Under the pieces are notes generated by a model. It was not told where the DNA came from. It saw only the letters and a program-made list of their open reading frames with translations, and did not search any database. Of a stretch of DNA of 6,701 nt, positions 4,605 to 6,701 are shown one piece after another. The stretch covers positions 1 through 6,701 of the forward strand of contig CAKQTF010000057.1 of the NCBI GenBank assembly GCA_934276695.1. The letters are read 5' to 3'. This DNA comes from an uncultured Spirochaetales bacterium (GTDB taxonomy: Bacteria > Spirochaetota > Spirochaetia > Sphaerochaetales > Sphaerochaetaceae). The position numbers and the translations under genes were made by a program. Within the stretch, counting starts at the first letter, position 1, and every line of letters begins with the position of its first letter.

Positions 4605-6701
4605 AGATAAGATAAGGCAGTATTACGAAGCTATTGCTGCATTGCTTCATGATATAGGTAAATTCAAGCAGAGGGCATATGGCGGAGATGAAAGTATGCT
4701 TTCTAGAGATACGCTGAAATTGGAAGGTATTCTGCTCCCCAGTGCAATAGATGGCAGGTCTACTCATCGGCATGCATTGTGGACATATGATTTCTTTAAA
4801 GAGGATCTTATTCCGATTATAGAAAAATCAGATAATGATTTCCTGTATTCGATTAATTTTGAAGAGATTGCAAAACTCGCAGCTTCACACCATAGACCAG
4901 GCAGTATTTACGAAGAAATCATTGCCATAGCTGATAAGTATTCAGCTAAAAATGATAGAGTTGGTGAAGAATATAAGAAGGGTGCTTATCTAACAGCTCC
5001 ACTGAGATCGATTTTCTCATCTTTTGATATCTCAGCAGAAAAAGACCGTCTATTAAGTAAAGGATCCTATTCTTACAGTCTAAAACCAATAACAGATAAA
5101 AATGCAATGTTTCCATTATTGAAAGAGAATGTATCTCCAGAGGAGTATCGATGTCTTTACATACAATTCAAATCAAAACTTGAAAAAGCAATTGTAAAAA
5201 TCAGTGATTATGAGAACCTCCTCTCAAAAATTAAGGATATTCTTTATGAATTTACATGGTGCATTCCGTCAGCAACAAATGACTATCTGAATGATATTTC
5301 GCTTTATGATCATTCTGTAACTACTATGGCAATTGCTATAGCAATGCTGAACAATGATGATTGTGGCGATAAAATCAGCATATATGCATTCAATGTATCA
5401 GGGATACAGTCGTTTATATTTCAAAGTAAGTATGCATCTTTTGCAAATGCTGCCAAAATATTCAGGGGAAGGTCATTCATTGTAGCTGCTTTTTCTGCTT
5501 CCATGAAAAAGATGATATGTGATCGTATTGGTATCATTCCTTTTGTTGATATACGTGATGCAGGAGGAGGAATGACACTGCTTCTTCCTAATTCAGAAGG
5601 AATAGAGAGTCAGCTGAATGAAATACAGAAAGAATGTGAGCATTTTCTTTTTCAGAAATACTATGGAACGTTATCATTCTGTTCATATTTCGAAAAGAAT
5701 GTTGATGTTAAAGAATTTGGGAAAGGGAGATACATTAGCTTCAATAATAGGATTTCTAAACAGCTCGCAATAAATAAGCAAAGAAAATTCCGGTATATAA
5801 TTACTGGTGGGCTATGTGCTACTATGCCTTCAGATGACAGAAAATCATTGTGTGAGGCTTGTGGCAAACATGGATGTGATCCTGGTTCATTATGTGAAAT
5901 ATGCAGCAGTGAACTCAGCTTAGGTGCTGCGATACCTCATGGAGAATTCTTTTCAATTTCATACATTGATGGAGACTACCAAATTCTGCCAGGAATGTAT
6001 CTTAGAATATGTTCTTCAGAAAATCACTTTGATTCCTGCGATACTATCTGGGCATTAGGAGATAGTGATAGCAGATATCCTGTATGGAGACTGAATAACT
6101 ATACTCCTGACTGTGATTTTACGAAAATTGCAAGGACAGCTGTATCAGAAAACAATATAGGTAAACCGTTTATTGCATATATCAAGATTGATGTTGATAG
6201 CTTAGGAAAACTCGTATCAAAAGGACTTCCAGAGAACAGCTACTCAATATCGAGGTTTACGACTTTTTCCCGTTCTCTGCATTATTTCTTTAATACTTAC
6301 ATAAATGTCCTATTGGAAAAAGAGTATCCTTATGTATATACCGTTCTCTCAGGTGGCGATGACTTATTTGTAATTGCACCATGGAATCAAGCTCTGGAGC
6401 TTGTTAATAAGATAAAGAATGATTTCAGTAGCTTCTGCTGTCATAATGAAGAGCTCCATTTCTCTGCAGGTGTAATTATAGCAAAACCAAAAGAGCCTTT
6501 TGCTCTTGCAAATACAAGAGCAAATGAAGCATTGGATAATCAGGCAAAAGAGTTTGATGGTAAGAATGCAATTTCATATTTGGGATCCGTTTTTTCATTG
6601 AATCAATTGGATTCATTCATAGCTGATTATAAAAAGCTTAAGGAATATGTAAGGATTGATAATGATGAAAGCAGGCCAATGACTATGGGGCTGTTATATC
6701 G
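4597..6701 (+). CDS. cas10: Type III-A CRISPR Cas10 (Csm1), C-terminus beyond the right edge
   Basis: From ATG 4597 there are 701 open codons and no stop in the window. The start has AAAGGTGG at 4583-4590, six bases upstream, inside cas6. Domains in order are as follows. The HD nuclease has LLHDIGKF with His18-Asp19, then THRHA (56-60) and SHHRP (97-101). WCIPSAT and DISLYDH (221-239) are typical of Csm1. The first palm begins at FNVSGIQSF and has FRGRSF (289-294). A zinc site has Cys419/Cys422 and Cys433/Cys436. The second palm has KIDVDSLG (530-537, Asp532, Asp534) and the cyclase motif GGDD at 586-589. Cas10 is the large subunit of the Csm complex: on binding target RNA it cuts single-stranded DNA (HD) and makes cyclic oligoadenylates (GGDD). 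Both active sites look intact. Csm1 proteins usually have about 700-850 residues, so mainly the C-terminal helical domain is missing. Type III-A is favoured over III-B from motif style; csm genes downstream would confirm it. Confidence 0.95.
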   Translation, partial: MCKDKIRQYYEAIAALLHDIGKFKQRAYGGDESMLSRDTLKLEGILLPSAIDGRSTHRHALWTYDFFKEDLIPIIEKSDNDFLYSINFEEIAKLAASHHRPGSIYEEIIAIADKYSAKNDRVGEEYKKGAYLTAPLRSIFSSFDISAEKDRLLSKGSYSYSLKPITDKNAMFPLLKENVSPEEYRCLYIQFKSKLEKAIVKISDYENLLSKIKDILYEFTWCIPSATNDYLNDISLYDHSVTTMAIAIAMLNNDDCGDKISIYAFNVSGIQSFIFQSKYASFANAAKIFRGRSFIVAAFSASMKKMICDRIGIIPFVDIRDAGGGMTLLLPNSEGIESQLNEIQKECEHFLFQKYYGTLSFCSYFEKNVDVKEFGKGRYISFNNRISKQLAINKQRKFRYIITGGLCATMPSDDRKSLCEACGKHGCDPGSLCEICSSELSLGAAIPHGEFFSISYIDGDYQILPGMYLRICSSENHFDSCDTIWALGDSDSRYPVWRLNNYTPDCDFTKIARTAVSENNIGKPFIAYIKIDVDSLGKLVSKGLPENSYSISRFTTFSRSLHYFFNTYINVLLEKEYPYVYTVLSGGDDLFVIAPWNQALELVNKIKNDFSSFCCHNEELHFSAGVIIAKPKEPFALANTRANEALDNQAKEFDGKNAISYLGSVFSLNQLDSFIADYKKLKEYVRIDNDESRPMTMGLLY

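Noticed and set aside
4531..4773. Reverse-strand frame across the cas6-cas10 junction
   Set aside because: It lies opposite two well-supported genes and has no recognisable product; it is a shadow frame.
5661..5867. Reverse-strand frame of 68 codons inside cas10
   Set aside because: It lies wholly opposite conserved Cas10 sequence, without domain features; it is a shadow frame.

Overview
The window most likely comes from a bacterium with sigma70-type promoters and Shine-Dalgarno starts. A spirochaete (Treponema/Sphaerochaeta-like, often gut-associated) is my best guess. The main cue is the UMP kinase at 2816-3502, which looks like the archaeal/spirochaete branch of the family. A PflX-type radical SAM protein and a PD-(D/E)XK transposase-family protein with an EG-repeat tail are compatible with this. 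An archaeon is less likely: the pyrH gene has a TTGTTC-17-TATAAT promoter and a good Shine-Dalgarno. The assignment is inference from protein families only.

Left part (1-2744). A patatin-like phospholipase reads leftwards out of the window. Its start lies 11 bases from that of a divergent PflX-type radical SAM gene. A PD-(D/E)XK nuclease/transposase-family gene follows on the + strand, probably starting at 1917 behind a strong Shine-Dalgarno rather than at 1860.

Middle (2745-3725). A convergent pyrH gene (UMP kinase) carries its own promoter, Shine-Dalgarno and intrinsic terminator. A 223-base spacer then separates pyrH from the divergently transcribed cas genes. No gap without a gene exceeds 300 bases.

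Right part (3726-6701). This is the start of a type III-A (Csm) CRISPR-Cas operon: cas6 (TTG start) overlaps cas10/csm1 by 8 bases, and cas10 runs off the right edge. Cas6 would cut the precursor crRNA. Cas10 would be the large subunit of the interference complex; its HD nuclease motif, Cys4 zinc site and GGDD cyclase motif all look intact. So both single-stranded DNA cutting and cyclic oligoadenylate signalling are expected. The csm2-csm5 genes, a signal-activated effector and the CRISPR array are not visible here and would be expected to the right. The cas genes are clearly more AT-rich than the left part (about 32-33% GC against 50-53% in hand-counted 60-base samples), which suggests acquisition as a module. 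I found no clearly new system; the most interesting points are the cas boundary, the cysteine-rich Cas6 and the tightly packed divergent starts.
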